64,000 bases of DNA, taken from contig CALSSY010000008.1 in assembly GCA_943789135.1 (NCBI GenBank), forward strand, positions 62,001-126,000. Direction: 5' to 3'. Both the position numbers and the translations under genes were made by a program. Shown here piece by piece: positions 56,147 to 64,000 of the stretch (the stretch's first letter is position 1; each line of letters opens with the position of its first letter). The stretch comes from an uncultured Bacteroidia bacterium. GTDB lineage: Bacteria > Bacteroidota > Bacteroidia > NS11-12g > UBA955. Below the pieces are notes generated by a model, which had not been told where the DNA came from, made no database searches, and saw only the letters and a list, made by a program, of their open reading frames with translations.

Positions 56147-57037
56147 ATGAAAAAAATAACATTTAAACCATTATTGCTTGCATCAACTGCAGCCTTGATT
56201 TCGTTGAATTTTCAATCGTGCACCAAAGAACCTGAAGACGATTTAGGTGGAGGTGGAACAGCAGGTTACACGAAATCTGATGATATTGCCCCTAGTAATT
56301 TAGTAGCTAAATTTTCATTTGAAAATTCTTTAACCGATGCCAAGGGTAACATCACCGAGGAAACTTCTACAGGTATTACTTATGCCGCAGGTGCTAAAGG
56401 ATTTGCATATCAAGGAGCAACAGATGCTTATGCATTGTATTCCAATATTACTCCTGCCATTAGCGGTTTGCAAAGTTTCACCGTAGCAACTTGGGTAAAA
56501 ACAAACAACCATACCGATGGTGCTGAATCTTGGTTTCAAGTGTTGAACGACAGTAACTGGATTGGAAATCTATTCTTGCTTCAAGAATCAGGTGCAGAAA
56601 CCACAGATTCTGTGCGTGTTAAATTCACCTTCAATAAGTGGGATGCACCAGCATGGAAAGAGCAATGGGTAGACCTAAATGGCGACAATCGACTGGTTAT
56701 CGGAAACAACGAATGGCACCACATGACGGCAAGTTATGATGCCGTTTCTTCGAAGTTTACCGTTTACATCGATGGTAAATTAAAAGAAGTGAGCGAAGAT
56801 GTTTCCAACCGTTTTGGCGACGATCCTGCTAACGGCGGTGGTCCATTAGGCCCATTGCAATTTAAAGGTGCAACTCGATTTGTTTTTGGATGTTTCAATA
56901 ATCACCTACCAGGTAACTCACCTGATGCATGGATGAAACATTTTGATGGTGGCTTGGACGAGTTTAGAATTTACAACAAGGCATTATCTTCATCAGATGT
57001 TGAATCTTTATACGACCTTGAAAAGCAAGGTAAATAA
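56147..57037 (+). CDS. LamG/concanavalin-like surface lipoprotein (probable glycan-binding protein)
   Basis: 296 residues. Lipobox LNFQSCTKEPEDD, a Gly-rich linker, then one LamG/laminin-like jelly-roll domain (about 55-290) with FSFENSLTDAKGN, SFTVATWVKTN, NEWHHMTASYD, FTVYIDGKLKEV and DGGLDEFRIYNKALSSSDV. These are the standard strands of LamG domains. In position 3 of the locus it probably acts as the surface glycan-binding protein. Its stop is two bases before the TTG start proposed for the next gene. Confidence 0.85.
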   Translation: MKKITFKPLLLASTAALISLNFQSCTKEPEDDLGGGGTAGYTKSDDIAPSNLVAKFSFENSLTDAKGNITEETSTGITYAAGAKGFAYQGATDAYALYSNITPAISGLQSFTVATWVKTNNHTDGAESWFQVLNDSNWIGNLFLLQESGAETTDSVRVKFTFNKWDAPAWKEQWVDLNGDNRLVIGNNEWHHMTASYDAVSSKFTVYIDGKLKEVSEDVSNRFGDDPANGGGPLGPLQFKGATRFVFGCFNNHLPGNSPDAWMKHFDGGLDEFRIYNKALSSSDVESLYDLEKQGK

Positions 57038-57038
57038 T

Positions 57039-58742
57039 TTGAATTTTTCACTTAAAAAAATTGCAGGAGGAATGGGCTCATGGAGTCTCCTCCTGCTTTT
57101 ATTTTCGCAAACGGCACTTGCCTGTAAAAAGGATCCTCCAACAAAAGATCCAAATAACAACCCCACTCCTATTCAATTGGTTTCCATAAAATGGAACGAT
57201 GCCAATGTTTACGGTATTCGTAAAAATGCAGAAGTCAATCCAACAATCCGAATTCGTTTTTCTAACGCCTTGGATACAAGCATTGCCAAAGAGAATATCA
57301 AAGTTAAATTCAATGGCGTAATTTCCGTTGATGCCAACTACTGGTTTGAAAACAACGACTCAACAATCGCATTTCAACCCAATCAATCCTTAAAATATTT
57401 TTCAAAATACGTTCTAAGTATTCCAGCAACCGTTAAATCCCATAACGGAGGCGACATCAATGCGGCAAGTAGCATATTGATTCGAACTACTTGGGACCCA
57501 AGTCCGAAGTTCGATAGAATTTCTACTGAAGAATTGATGAATTCAATTCAGAAACAAACCTTCAGCTATTTTTGGGATTATGCACACCCCACAAGTAGAT
57601 TAGCACGCGAACGTCTTGGTTCGGGAGAAACAGTTACCTCTGGAGGAACTGGATTTGGAATTATGGCAGGTATTTCTGCGGTAAGCCGCAATTTTATTAC
57701 CCGTTCGGAGTATTTGGATCACATGCTCACCATGACGGATTTCCTTTGGAATAAAGCCGATGAATTTCATGGCGTATTCCCTCATTGGCTTAATGGCACA
57801 ACCGGAAAAGTGATTCCATTTTCGCCCAATGATGACGGAGCCGATTTGGTGGAAACCTCATTTTTGGTAATGGGTTTATTAACAGCAAAAGAGTTTTTCA
57901 ATACCTCCGATCCAAAAGAAATCCAACTACGTGCTACTATAGACTCTATATGGCACCGTGTTGATTGGAATTGGTTCACTAAAAATGGACAAGAAAAGAA
58001 TTTATATTGGCATTGGAGTCCCAAAAAGGGCTTCATAATGAACATGCCAATAAGAGGTTGGAATGAGTGTTTAATAACCCACGTATTGGCAGCTTCCTCT
58101 CCTACACATCCGGTTGAAACCGAAGTATACCATCAAGGCTGGGCAAGAAATGGCTCAATTAAGAACGGCAAATCATTCTACGGAATAAAACTTCCCCTTG
58201 GAGAAGATTTTGGCGGACCCTTGTTCTTCTCTCATTACAGCTTTTTGGGTATCGATCCAAGAGATCTCACCGATGATTACGCCGATTATTGGACTCAAAA
58301 CCAAAATCAATCAAAAATAAATCACGCCTATTGCAAAGCAAACCCCAAGAATCAAGCGGGTTACCACGATTCCATGTGGGGACTTACCGCAAGTGATAAT
58401 CCTTGGGGATATAACGCACATTCACCAACTAATGATTTAGGAGTTATAACACCAACCGCAGCATTAAGTGCATTCCCCTATACACCTGAAGAATCTATGA
58501 AAGCCATGGAGTTCTTTTATTACACCATGGGTGATCATTTATGGAAAAAGTATGGGTTTGTAGACGCTTTCTGTGTTGGTGAAGTTTGGGCCGCAAATTC
58601 ATTCTTGGCTATAGACCAAGGACCCATTGTGGTAATGATGGAAAATTACAGAACACAATTGTTATGGACCCTATTTACAGCAAATTCAGACGTTAAGAAT
58701 GGCATGAAACGCCTCAATTTTAAAGCTCCCTATTTATTTTAA
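57039..58742 (+). CDS. GH144-type glucanase (glycoamylase family) lipoprotein
   Basis: About 568 residues from TTG 57039. An upstream ATG at 56943 would overlap the LamG gene and add a tail with no signal character. The lipobox is SQTALACKKDPP. An Ig-like bacterial domain (about 45-150, IRIRFSNALDTS) precedes the alpha/alpha barrel of the glycoamylase/GH144 family, with TFSYFWDYAHPTSRLARERL, SGGTGFGIMAGISAVSR and WGLTASDNPWGYNAHSPTND. Known GH144 enzymes cut beta-1,2-glucan. The GH3 gene 13 bases downstream would finish the oligosaccharides. Confidence 0.83.
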   Translation: MNFSLKKIAGGMGSWSLLLLLFSQTALACKKDPPTKDPNNNPTPIQLVSIKWNDANVYGIRKNAEVNPTIRIRFSNALDTSIAKENIKVKFNGVISVDANYWFENNDSTIAFQPNQSLKYFSKYVLSIPATVKSHNGGDINAASSILIRTTWDPSPKFDRISTEELMNSIQKQTFSYFWDYAHPTSRLARERLGSGETVTSGGTGFGIMAGISAVSRNFITRSEYLDHMLTMTDFLWNKADEFHGVFPHWLNGTTGKVIPFSPNDDGADLVETSFLVMGLLTAKEFFNTSDPKEIQLRATIDSIWHRVDWNWFTKNGQEKNLYWHWSPKKGFIMNMPIRGWNECLITHVLAASSPTHPVETEVYHQGWARNGSIKNGKSFYGIKLPLGEDFGGPLFFSHYSFLGIDPRDLTDDYADYWTQNQNQSKINHAYCKANPKNQAGYHDSMWGLTASDNPWGYNAHSPTNDLGVITPTAALSAFPYTPEESMKAMEFFYYTMGDHLWKKYGFVDAFCVGEVWAANSFLAIDQGPIVVMMENYRTQLLWTLFTANSDVKNGMKRLNFKAPYLF

Positions 58743-58755
58743 TAATTGAACCAAC

Positions 58756-61104
58756 GTGAATATCAAATCCTATATATTTTGGTGCTTAATCACTATGGGA
58801 ACGGTCAATCATGGCTTTTCTCAAAGCAAAACAGTAAATTCTTATAAATTTGAGGCTACTGCCTTGAGTCAAGCACCTTGGCTAATAGATAAATCCGATT
58901 ATAAACTTGAGAATAATCGTCAAATTGATTCATGGGTCAATAACCTTATGAGTCAGATGACGCTTAAAGAGAAAATTGGTCAACTCAATTTGGCATCCGT
59001 AGGATTTGATGTCACAGGCCCACTTCTTTCTCAAGATGTGGAATCTAAAATTGACAAAGGTTGGATCGGTGGCGTGTTCAATACATTCACACCGGTAGCG
59101 GTGAGAAAGTTGCAAGAACGGGCCATTAAAAACAGCCGTTTGCATATTCCGTTGCTCTTTGGGTACGATGTTATTCATGGACACCGAACAATATTCCCAA
59201 TACCTCTGGGACTTTCTTGTACTTGGAACCCCGGTCTAATTGAACAAACCGCATCCGTTGCGGCTTTAGAATCCAGTGCGGATGGCTTGAACTGGACTTT
59301 CTCTCCTATGGTTGATATTGCACGTGACCCACGTTGGGGACGTGTATCTGAAGGAGCAGGTGAGGATCCTTATTTAGGGTCTATGGTAGCAAAGGCAATG
59401 GTTAAGGGTTACCAAGGAAATGATTTAAGACAAACCCAAAAAATAATGGCTTGTGTGAAGCATTTTGCGTTATACGGAGCGGCAGAATCCGGTAGAGATT
59501 ACAATACCGTTGATATGAGCACCTACAAGATGCACAACGACTATTTACCTCCATACCGCGCTGCGATAAACGCTGGAGTGGGTTCGGTAATGACCGCATT
59601 CAACGATGTAAATGGCGTGCCTTCTACTTGCAACGAAACCTTAATGCAAGATCTCCTCAGAAAAAGCTGGAATTTTAAAGGTATGGTAGTTACCGATTAC
59701 ACCGCTATCAATGAACTGGTTAATCATGGAGTCGGCAGCGAATACACCGTAAGTAAAAAAGCCATTAAAGCCGGTTCCGAGATGGATATGGTTGGAGAAT
59801 TCTACTTGAAAAACCTAGAAAAAATAGTAAGTGAAGACCCCGAATACCTCGAGTATGTAAATCGTGCATGCCGTAATATTTTGATATCAAAATACCGCCT
59901 TGGATTGTTCTCAGATCCTTATCGCGGTTTAAAAGACGATAACTCAGAAATCATTCTATCCCAAGAAAATCTAAAATGGGCTCAAAAAGCCGCCGAAGAA
60001 TCGTTCGTCCTTCTACAAAATAATAAAGATGCATTGCCATTAAAAGCCGGAAAATCCATAGCGTTTATCGGTCCTCAAATCAAGAGAAAACGCGATTTAA
60101 TTGGAAATTGGAGTGGAGCCGGAGATTGGAAAAAAGCCGTTAGCATTTGGGAAGCCATTAACCAAACAGAAAATAAACGTTTTACATCTAATATTAAATA
60201 TGCCTTGGGATGCAACCTTCTTGAGGAATCCCAGCTAATTGAAAGACTCAACCAACACGACGGACAAATTCCAGCCCCAGTGAACAGTGATTCTTTATTA
60301 AAAGAAGCAATGGAAATTGCCAAAAATAGCGATGTTATCGTTGTTGCACTAGGCGAAGCATTTGGTATGAGTGGAGAAGCCGCTTCTATGAGTAAAATAG
60401 GATTGCCAACACATCAAATAAAATTATTAGAATCCTTGCACACTTTGGGAAAACCTATAATCTTATTTCTGTATAACGGAAGACCATTAATTCTAGATCC
60501 CGTTCTAAAGTATACCGATGCCGTTTTGGAATGTTGGTTTCCCGGCACGGAAGGGGGTAACGCCATTGTCAATACCCTATTCGGTAAAAATAACCCAAGT
60601 GGAAGGTTAACCATGAGCTTCCCTAAAAATGAAGGTCAAATTCCGGTTTATTATAATACCAGAAACACGGGAAGACCCTTCGATCAAAATCAAAAATATA
60701 CCAGTAAATATCTAGATGTCCCCAATGAGCCTCTATTCCCTTTTGGATTTGGACTTAGTTATACCCAATTTGAATACAATAAACCCGAATTAATCCAAAA
60801 CAAAGATGGTATTACAGTAAGTGTAAACATAAACAACGTGGGTAAGTACGAAGGCGATGAGGTGGTTCAGGTATATTTCAGAGATGTTTATGCGGAGCAA
60901 ACAAGACCCAAAAAACAACTTATCCGTTTTCAAAAAGTTCCTCTTAAACCTTACCAATCCCAAAAAGTGGAATTCCAAATCCCATTATCTGAATTCGGTT
61001 ATTATAACGCAGATGGTAAGTGGATTTTTGAGAAAGGTGATTTCGAACTCTTTGTCGGTAATAACGCCCACAGCACACAACAGGTTAATTTCACTGTAAA
61101 CTAA
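58756..61104 (+). CDS. GH3 beta-glucosidase
   Basis: 782 residues, starting at GTG 58756. Signal peptide MNIKSYIFWCLITMGTVNHGFSQ. The (beta/alpha)8 domain has DIARDPRWGRVSEGAGEDPYL and ACVKHFALYGAAESGRDYN, with nucleophile D314 in VVTDYTAI. The second alpha/beta domain carries GEAFGMSGEAASMS, where the acid/base Glu is expected, and a C-terminal Fn3-like domain ends the protein. It cleaves terminal glucose from oligosaccharides in the periplasm. Homologues beside GH144 act on beta-1,2-linked gluco-oligosaccharides; that specificity is inferred here. Confidence 0.93.
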   Translation: MNIKSYIFWCLITMGTVNHGFSQSKTVNSYKFEATALSQAPWLIDKSDYKLENNRQIDSWVNNLMSQMTLKEKIGQLNLASVGFDVTGPLLSQDVESKIDKGWIGGVFNTFTPVAVRKLQERAIKNSRLHIPLLFGYDVIHGHRTIFPIPLGLSCTWNPGLIEQTASVAALESSADGLNWTFSPMVDIARDPRWGRVSEGAGEDPYLGSMVAKAMVKGYQGNDLRQTQKIMACVKHFALYGAAESGRDYNTVDMSTYKMHNDYLPPYRAAINAGVGSVMTAFNDVNGVPSTCNETLMQDLLRKSWNFKGMVVTDYTAINELVNHGVGSEYTVSKKAIKAGSEMDMVGEFYLKNLEKIVSEDPEYLEYVNRACRNILISKYRLGLFSDPYRGLKDDNSEIILSQENLKWAQKAAEESFVLLQNNKDALPLKAGKSIAFIGPQIKRKRDLIGNWSGAGDWKKAVSIWEAINQTENKRFTSNIKYALGCNLLEESQLIERLNQHDGQIPAPVNSDSLLKEAMEIAKNSDVIVVALGEAFGMSGEAASMSKIGLPTHQIKLLESLHTLGKPIILFLYNGRPLILDPVLKYTDAVLECWFPGTEGGNAIVNTLFGKNNPSGRLTMSFPKNEGQIPVYYNTRNTGRPFDQNQKYTSKYLDVPNEPLFPFGFGLSYTQFEYNKPELIQNKDGITVSVNINNVGKYEGDEVVQVYFRDVYAEQTRPKKQLIRFQKVPLKPYQSQKVEFQIPLSEFGYYNADGKWIFEKGDFELFVGNNAHSTQQVNFTVN

Positions 61105-61357
61105 GACCTACAGGCTGACGAATCCTTTTGCAATTACGCTGAATTCATTTGCTCCTTGGGCATTATTGCAATACCATGACAATTACTTATTGTGACATAT
61201 GCACGTGTAAAACACTATCATTGTTGCAATTGTTCGATATTTATTGTAAAATTTACAATAAATAAAATTTTTGTCTAAAAAAAAGGGGCTCAGACTTATT
61301 GTTTTTATTACAAATTCTGAATCATAATTCGTACTATTGAGCAACTAAAATTAAAAA
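61105..61357. promoter_or_regulatory. Regulatory region with a 12-bp perfect inverted repeat
   Basis: 253 bases without a gene. At 61239-61263 the arms ATTTATTGTAAA and TTTACAATAAAT form a perfect inverted repeat around one base, like a dimeric repressor or activator site. A TATTGCAATA palindrome lies at about 61164, and TTGCAAT recurs near 61224. This region should control the repeat protein downstream, apart from the glucan operon. Confidence 0.5.
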
Positions 61358-62641
61358 ATGATGAAAAAATTATTACTTTCTTTATTCACAATGTCAACTC
61401 TTGGTCTAATGGCCCAAGTTGAAGGCACTTGGATGTTAACCCCTAAGGCGGGAAGTTTCGGCGTAGGACCTTCTAAAGGAGATTATTCTTGGTGGAGCGT
61501 ACCTGAGGCTGAAATCACGGGTGCTCGTGCTTGCCAATTCGATGATGAATTCGTTTTCAATGCAGACGGAAGTTTCCAAAATGTAATGGGCGAAGAAACT
61601 TACGTTGAAGGATGGCAGGGTTCTGATGGTTGTGGTGCTCCTGTTGCTCCTCACGACGGAAAAACGGCTGCAACATGGTCATATGACGAAACTGCAGGTA
61701 CAATTACCATTTCTGGTAAAGGTGCTTACATAGGTTTGCCAAAACCATATAACGGTGGCGAATTATCAAATCCAGCTGATGCTCCTGATAATATCACCTA
61801 TGAAGTTACCATGACTGATGCCAATAACATGGTGGTTGAAATCAAAGTTTCTGATGCAGGTGCTTATTGGAAATACGAATTAACACGTAAAATGGATCCT
61901 ATTGATCCAACAGGATATTGGCAGTTAGCTCCAAAGGCATATGCTATGGCAGTTGGTCCTCAAAAAGGCGATTATTCTTGGTGGGGAAATCCTGCTGAAG
62001 AAGTAGCTGGTGCTCGTGCTTGTCAGTTCGACGATTACTTTGTATTCATGGAAGATGGTACTTTCAAAAACATCTTAGGTGATGAGACTTTCATTGAAGG
62101 ATGGCAGGGTTCTGACGGATGTGGTACTCCAGTAGCTCCTCATGATGGTTCTACAGATGGTATGTGGTCTGTTGATGCAGCTACAGGAACCTTAAAAATC
62201 GTAGGAAAAGGAAACTATGTCGGCATTCCTAAAGTTATCAATGGTGCGGAAATCAAAGCTCCTGCTGAGGCAGCTGATTCAATCACTTATATGGTTTCTA
62301 TCATGGAAGACACCATGATCGTTGAAATCCAAATTTCTGCTGAAGGTGCACATTGGAAATTCGAATTGAACCGTGTTGCTGAGCCAACTATGAGCAATAA
62401 AGCAATCAACAAAGGTTCATTAAACGTGTATCCTAACCCAGTGAACAACACCTTGTTCGTTAATACAAACACTGCAGTTAACAAATTAACCATCCGTGAC
62501 CTATCTGGTAAAGCAGTTTACAATCAAGTAAATCCAAATACCGAAAAAGGTCTTGATGTATCGTTCTTGAATACCGGTGCTTATTTCATCTCTATTGAAA
62601 CAGCAAACGGAATTGAAAACGCTAAATTCATCAAACAATAA
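61358..62641 (+). CDS. T9SS cargo protein made of two tandem 155-residue repeats
   Basis: 427 residues. Signal peptide MMKKLLLSLFTMSTLGLMAQ. Repeat 1 (about 24-178) and repeat 2 (about 186-339) are near copies. Each has a KGDYSWW segment, GARACQFDD, an EGWQGSDGCG segment, PVAPHDG and a final W-K-x-E-L-x-R. Two Cys are kept 33 residues apart in both repeats (C59/C92, C222/C255), probably a disulfide. A type A sorting domain (about 351-427, LNVYPNPVNNTLFV) ends the protein. The repeat resembles modules found with secreted glucanases in marine Bacteroidota. Likely sugar binding, but no family is firmly recognised. It follows the GH3 gene after a regulatory gap. Confidence 0.8.
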   Translation: MMKKLLLSLFTMSTLGLMAQVEGTWMLTPKAGSFGVGPSKGDYSWWSVPEAEITGARACQFDDEFVFNADGSFQNVMGEETYVEGWQGSDGCGAPVAPHDGKTAATWSYDETAGTITISGKGAYIGLPKPYNGGELSNPADAPDNITYEVTMTDANNMVVEIKVSDAGAYWKYELTRKMDPIDPTGYWQLAPKAYAMAVGPQKGDYSWWGNPAEEVAGARACQFDDYFVFMEDGTFKNILGDETFIEGWQGSDGCGTPVAPHDGSTDGMWSVDAATGTLKIVGKGNYVGIPKVINGAEIKAPAEAADSITYMVSIMEDTMIVEIQISAEGAHWKFELNRVAEPTMSNKAINKGSLNVYPNPVNNTLFVNTNTAVNKLTIRDLSGKAVYNQVNPNTEKGLDVSFLNTGAYFISIETANGIENAKFIKQ

Positions 62642-62663
62642 TTCATTTCTTCATATTTTCTAG

Positions 62664-62695
62664 AAAAGAGGGGGCCTTGTGTTCCCTCTTTTTTT
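62664..62695 (+). terminator. Terminator after the two-repeat protein
   Basis: AAAGAGGG/CCCTCTTT hairpin followed by a T-run, 23 bases after the stop codon. Confidence 0.8.
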
Positions 62696-62707
62696 ATGAA
62701 TCAATCC

Positions 62708-62715
62708 TATATTTG
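62708..62715 (+). promoter_or_regulatory. -7 promoter box of purM
   Basis: TATATTTG, an exact TAnnTTTG match ending five bases before the purM ATG. Confidence 0.55.
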
Positions 62716-62720
62716 CAACA

Positions 62721-63887
62721 ATGTCTGACAAATACGCCAAACGCGGTGTATCTTCTCAAAAAGAAGATGTACATAACGCGATAAAAAATGTAGACAAAGG
62801 CCTTTTCCCAAAAGCATTTTGTAAAGTTATTCCTGACTACCTCACCCAGAATCCAGAATTATGTACAATCGTGCATGCGGATGGCGCAGGTACCAAAAGC
62901 AGCTTGGCTTATGCGTATTGGAAAGAAACAGGTGACATTTCCGTTTGGAAAGGCATTGCACAGGATGCCATCGTTATGAACACCGACGATCTCATTTGTG
63001 CCGGCGTAACCGGACCCTTCCTGCTTTCCAGCACCATCGGCCGCAATAAAAGCAATATTCCCGGCGAAGTCATCGCCGCCATCATCGAAGGCACCGAAGA
63101 ATTCTGCCAAAATATGGCCCAATACGGCATCCAAATCCACACCACCGGGGGCGAAACCGCCGATGTGGGCGATTTGGTTAAAACCATTATAGTAGACTCT
63201 ACCTTAGTGGCGCAAGCCAAGCGCAGCGACATCATCGATAACGCCAACATCGGTCCCAACCAAGTCATTGTGGCCTTCGAAAGCCACGGTCAGGCCACCT
63301 ACGAAACCGAATACAACGGCGGCATGGGGTCTAACGGCCTTACCAGCGCGCGACACGATGTGTTCCATTCCGATTACCGCAGTAAATATCCCGAAACCTA
63401 CGACAACAATCTCGACACCTCCGTAGTGTATTGTGGCTCTAAAAAATTCACCGACCCTATCGGGGGAAGCCCATTGAACGCCGGTAAACTCGTTTTATCG
63501 CCTACCCGTACCTACGCACCCTTAACCCAAGCCATCTTCGAGAAGCTCGGCCGGAATTGTATTAAAGGCATGATTCATTGTTCCGGCGGCGGACAAACCA
63601 AAATCTTGCATTTTGCCGATAACGTGCACGTTATCAAAGACAATCTAATGGAGATACCGCCTTTATTTCAATTAATCAAAGAAGAAAGCGGTACCGAATG
63701 GCGCGAGATGTTTCAGGTGTTCAACATGGGACATCGCTTGGAGATATACACCGATGCATCATCGGCTTCCCAAATGATAGAAATCGCGAAAACCTTCAAC
63801 ATCCAGGCACAAGTTATAGGTCGTACCCAAGCCTTCAAGGGGAAAAAACTGAGCATCATAGGCCCCTGGGGCGAATTGGTGTATTAG
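62721..63887 (+). CDS. purM: Phosphoribosylformylglycinamidine cyclo-ligase (AIR synthase)
   Basis: Cytosolic purine-synthesis enzyme that closes the imidazole ring of AIR with ATP. 388 residues, slightly longer than the E. coli enzyme but usual for Bacteroidota. The N-terminus is YAKRGVSSQKEDVHNAI. Substrate and ATP parts are HADGAGTKSSLAY, DAIVMNTDDLICAGVTGPF and HTTGGETADVGDLV. LNAGKLVLSPTRTYAPL and MIHCSGGGQTKIL follow. Base composition is more GC-rich than its neighbours from about 63000 to 63600, but codons stay in frame. The last 113 bases of the window hold no gene I can support. Confidence 0.92.
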   Translation: MSDKYAKRGVSSQKEDVHNAIKNVDKGLFPKAFCKVIPDYLTQNPELCTIVHADGAGTKSSLAYAYWKETGDISVWKGIAQDAIVMNTDDLICAGVTGPFLLSSTIGRNKSNIPGEVIAAIIEGTEEFCQNMAQYGIQIHTTGGETADVGDLVKTIIVDSTLVAQAKRSDIIDNANIGPNQVIVAFESHGQATYETEYNGGMGSNGLTSARHDVFHSDYRSKYPETYDNNLDTSVVYCGSKKFTDPIGGSPLNAGKLVLSPTRTYAPLTQAIFEKLGRNCIKGMIHCSGGGQTKILHFADNVHVIKDNLMEIPPLFQLIKEESGTEWREMFQVFNMGHRLEIYTDASSASQMIEIAKTFNIQAQVIGRTQAFKGKKLSIIGPWGELVY

Positions 63888-64000
63888 TTCATTCGAAGTC
63901 TCAACGACCCGAAAGACAACCTCTATCCGGGTTGAACGCGCGTATTAAACGCATTTATTTCGAATAAATGCGCCGTTCATTTAGCACCTGAATTTTGCGA

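Noticed and set aside
62909..63268. Minus-strand frame opposite purM
   Set aside because: Shadow in a GC-richer part of purM; the plus frame has all PurM motifs.
63000..63600. GC-rich segment of purM as a sign of gene transfer
   Set aside because: Flanking parts of the same gene have the usual composition and the frame and motifs are normal, so transfer of an internal piece is not supported.
1..64000. CRISPR arrays, insertion sequences, transposases or ribosomal RNA genes
   Set aside because: I saw no regularly spaced repeats, no transposase motifs and no rRNA sequence in the window.

Overview
The window is a stretch of a Bacteroidota chromosome. Supporting this are a SusC/SusD pair, C-terminal type IX secretion (T9SS) sorting domains, a PorE-like OmpA lipoprotein, KdsA and LpxB for lipopolysaccharide, the near absence of Shine-Dalgarno sequences, and many promoters with the Bacteroidota -7 box TAnnTTTG. 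No 16S gene is present, so the order within the phylum is not settled.

Layout. 0-5.7 kb (minus strand): a Pit phosphate transporter (cut by the window edge), its DUF47/PhoU-like partner, a CRTAC1-type FG-GAP/UnbV protein and a PhoD-like phosphatase; the last two are broken by frameshifts. 5.9-10.2 kb (plus strand): a tight four-gene redox cluster, made of a flavin reductase/[2Fe-2S] ferredoxin/pentaheme cytochrome c fusion, an outer-membrane porin, an anchored DUF3365-type monoheme cytochrome, and a small four-helix protein with two H-x13-H pairs. 10.2-13.4 kb: a FAS1/cupredoxin protein and gene remnants, lying between a tRNA-Asp gene and an exact 23-bp copy of its 3' end. This looks like a decayed integrated element. 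13.5-19.5 kb: a badly frameshifted M1 aminopeptidase and a frameshifted PorE-like T9SS protein.

19.5-51.6 kb is clean housekeeping and accessory sequence: kdsA, an HtrA protease, AsmA, a fatty-acid desaturase, an anmK-glutamate dehydrogenase-pepT operon, a class V aminotransferase and a MenE-like ligase, an AraC regulator, an aldose epimerase, a LytTR response regulator with its LytS-type kinase, an Oar-like TonB receptor, surE and lpxB, tRNA-Pro, VanW, DUF2200, an SPFH protein and a low-molecular-weight tyrosine phosphatase. 51.6-62.6 kb is a polysaccharide utilisation locus: SusC, SusD, a LamG lipoprotein, a GH144-type glucanase, a GH3 beta-glucosidase and a two-repeat T9SS cargo protein, probably for beta-1,2-glucan. 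A purM-like gene ends the window.

Two themes cross the window. First, every frameshift I could resolve between 0 and 17.5 kb is a one-base change, nearly all in homopolymer runs, while everything after 17.5 kb is clean. This points to sequence error rather than gene death. Second, at least seven genes have a -7 box ending only 4-7 bases before the start codon, so their mRNAs should be leaderless or nearly so. The redox cluster is the best candidate for an undescribed system.
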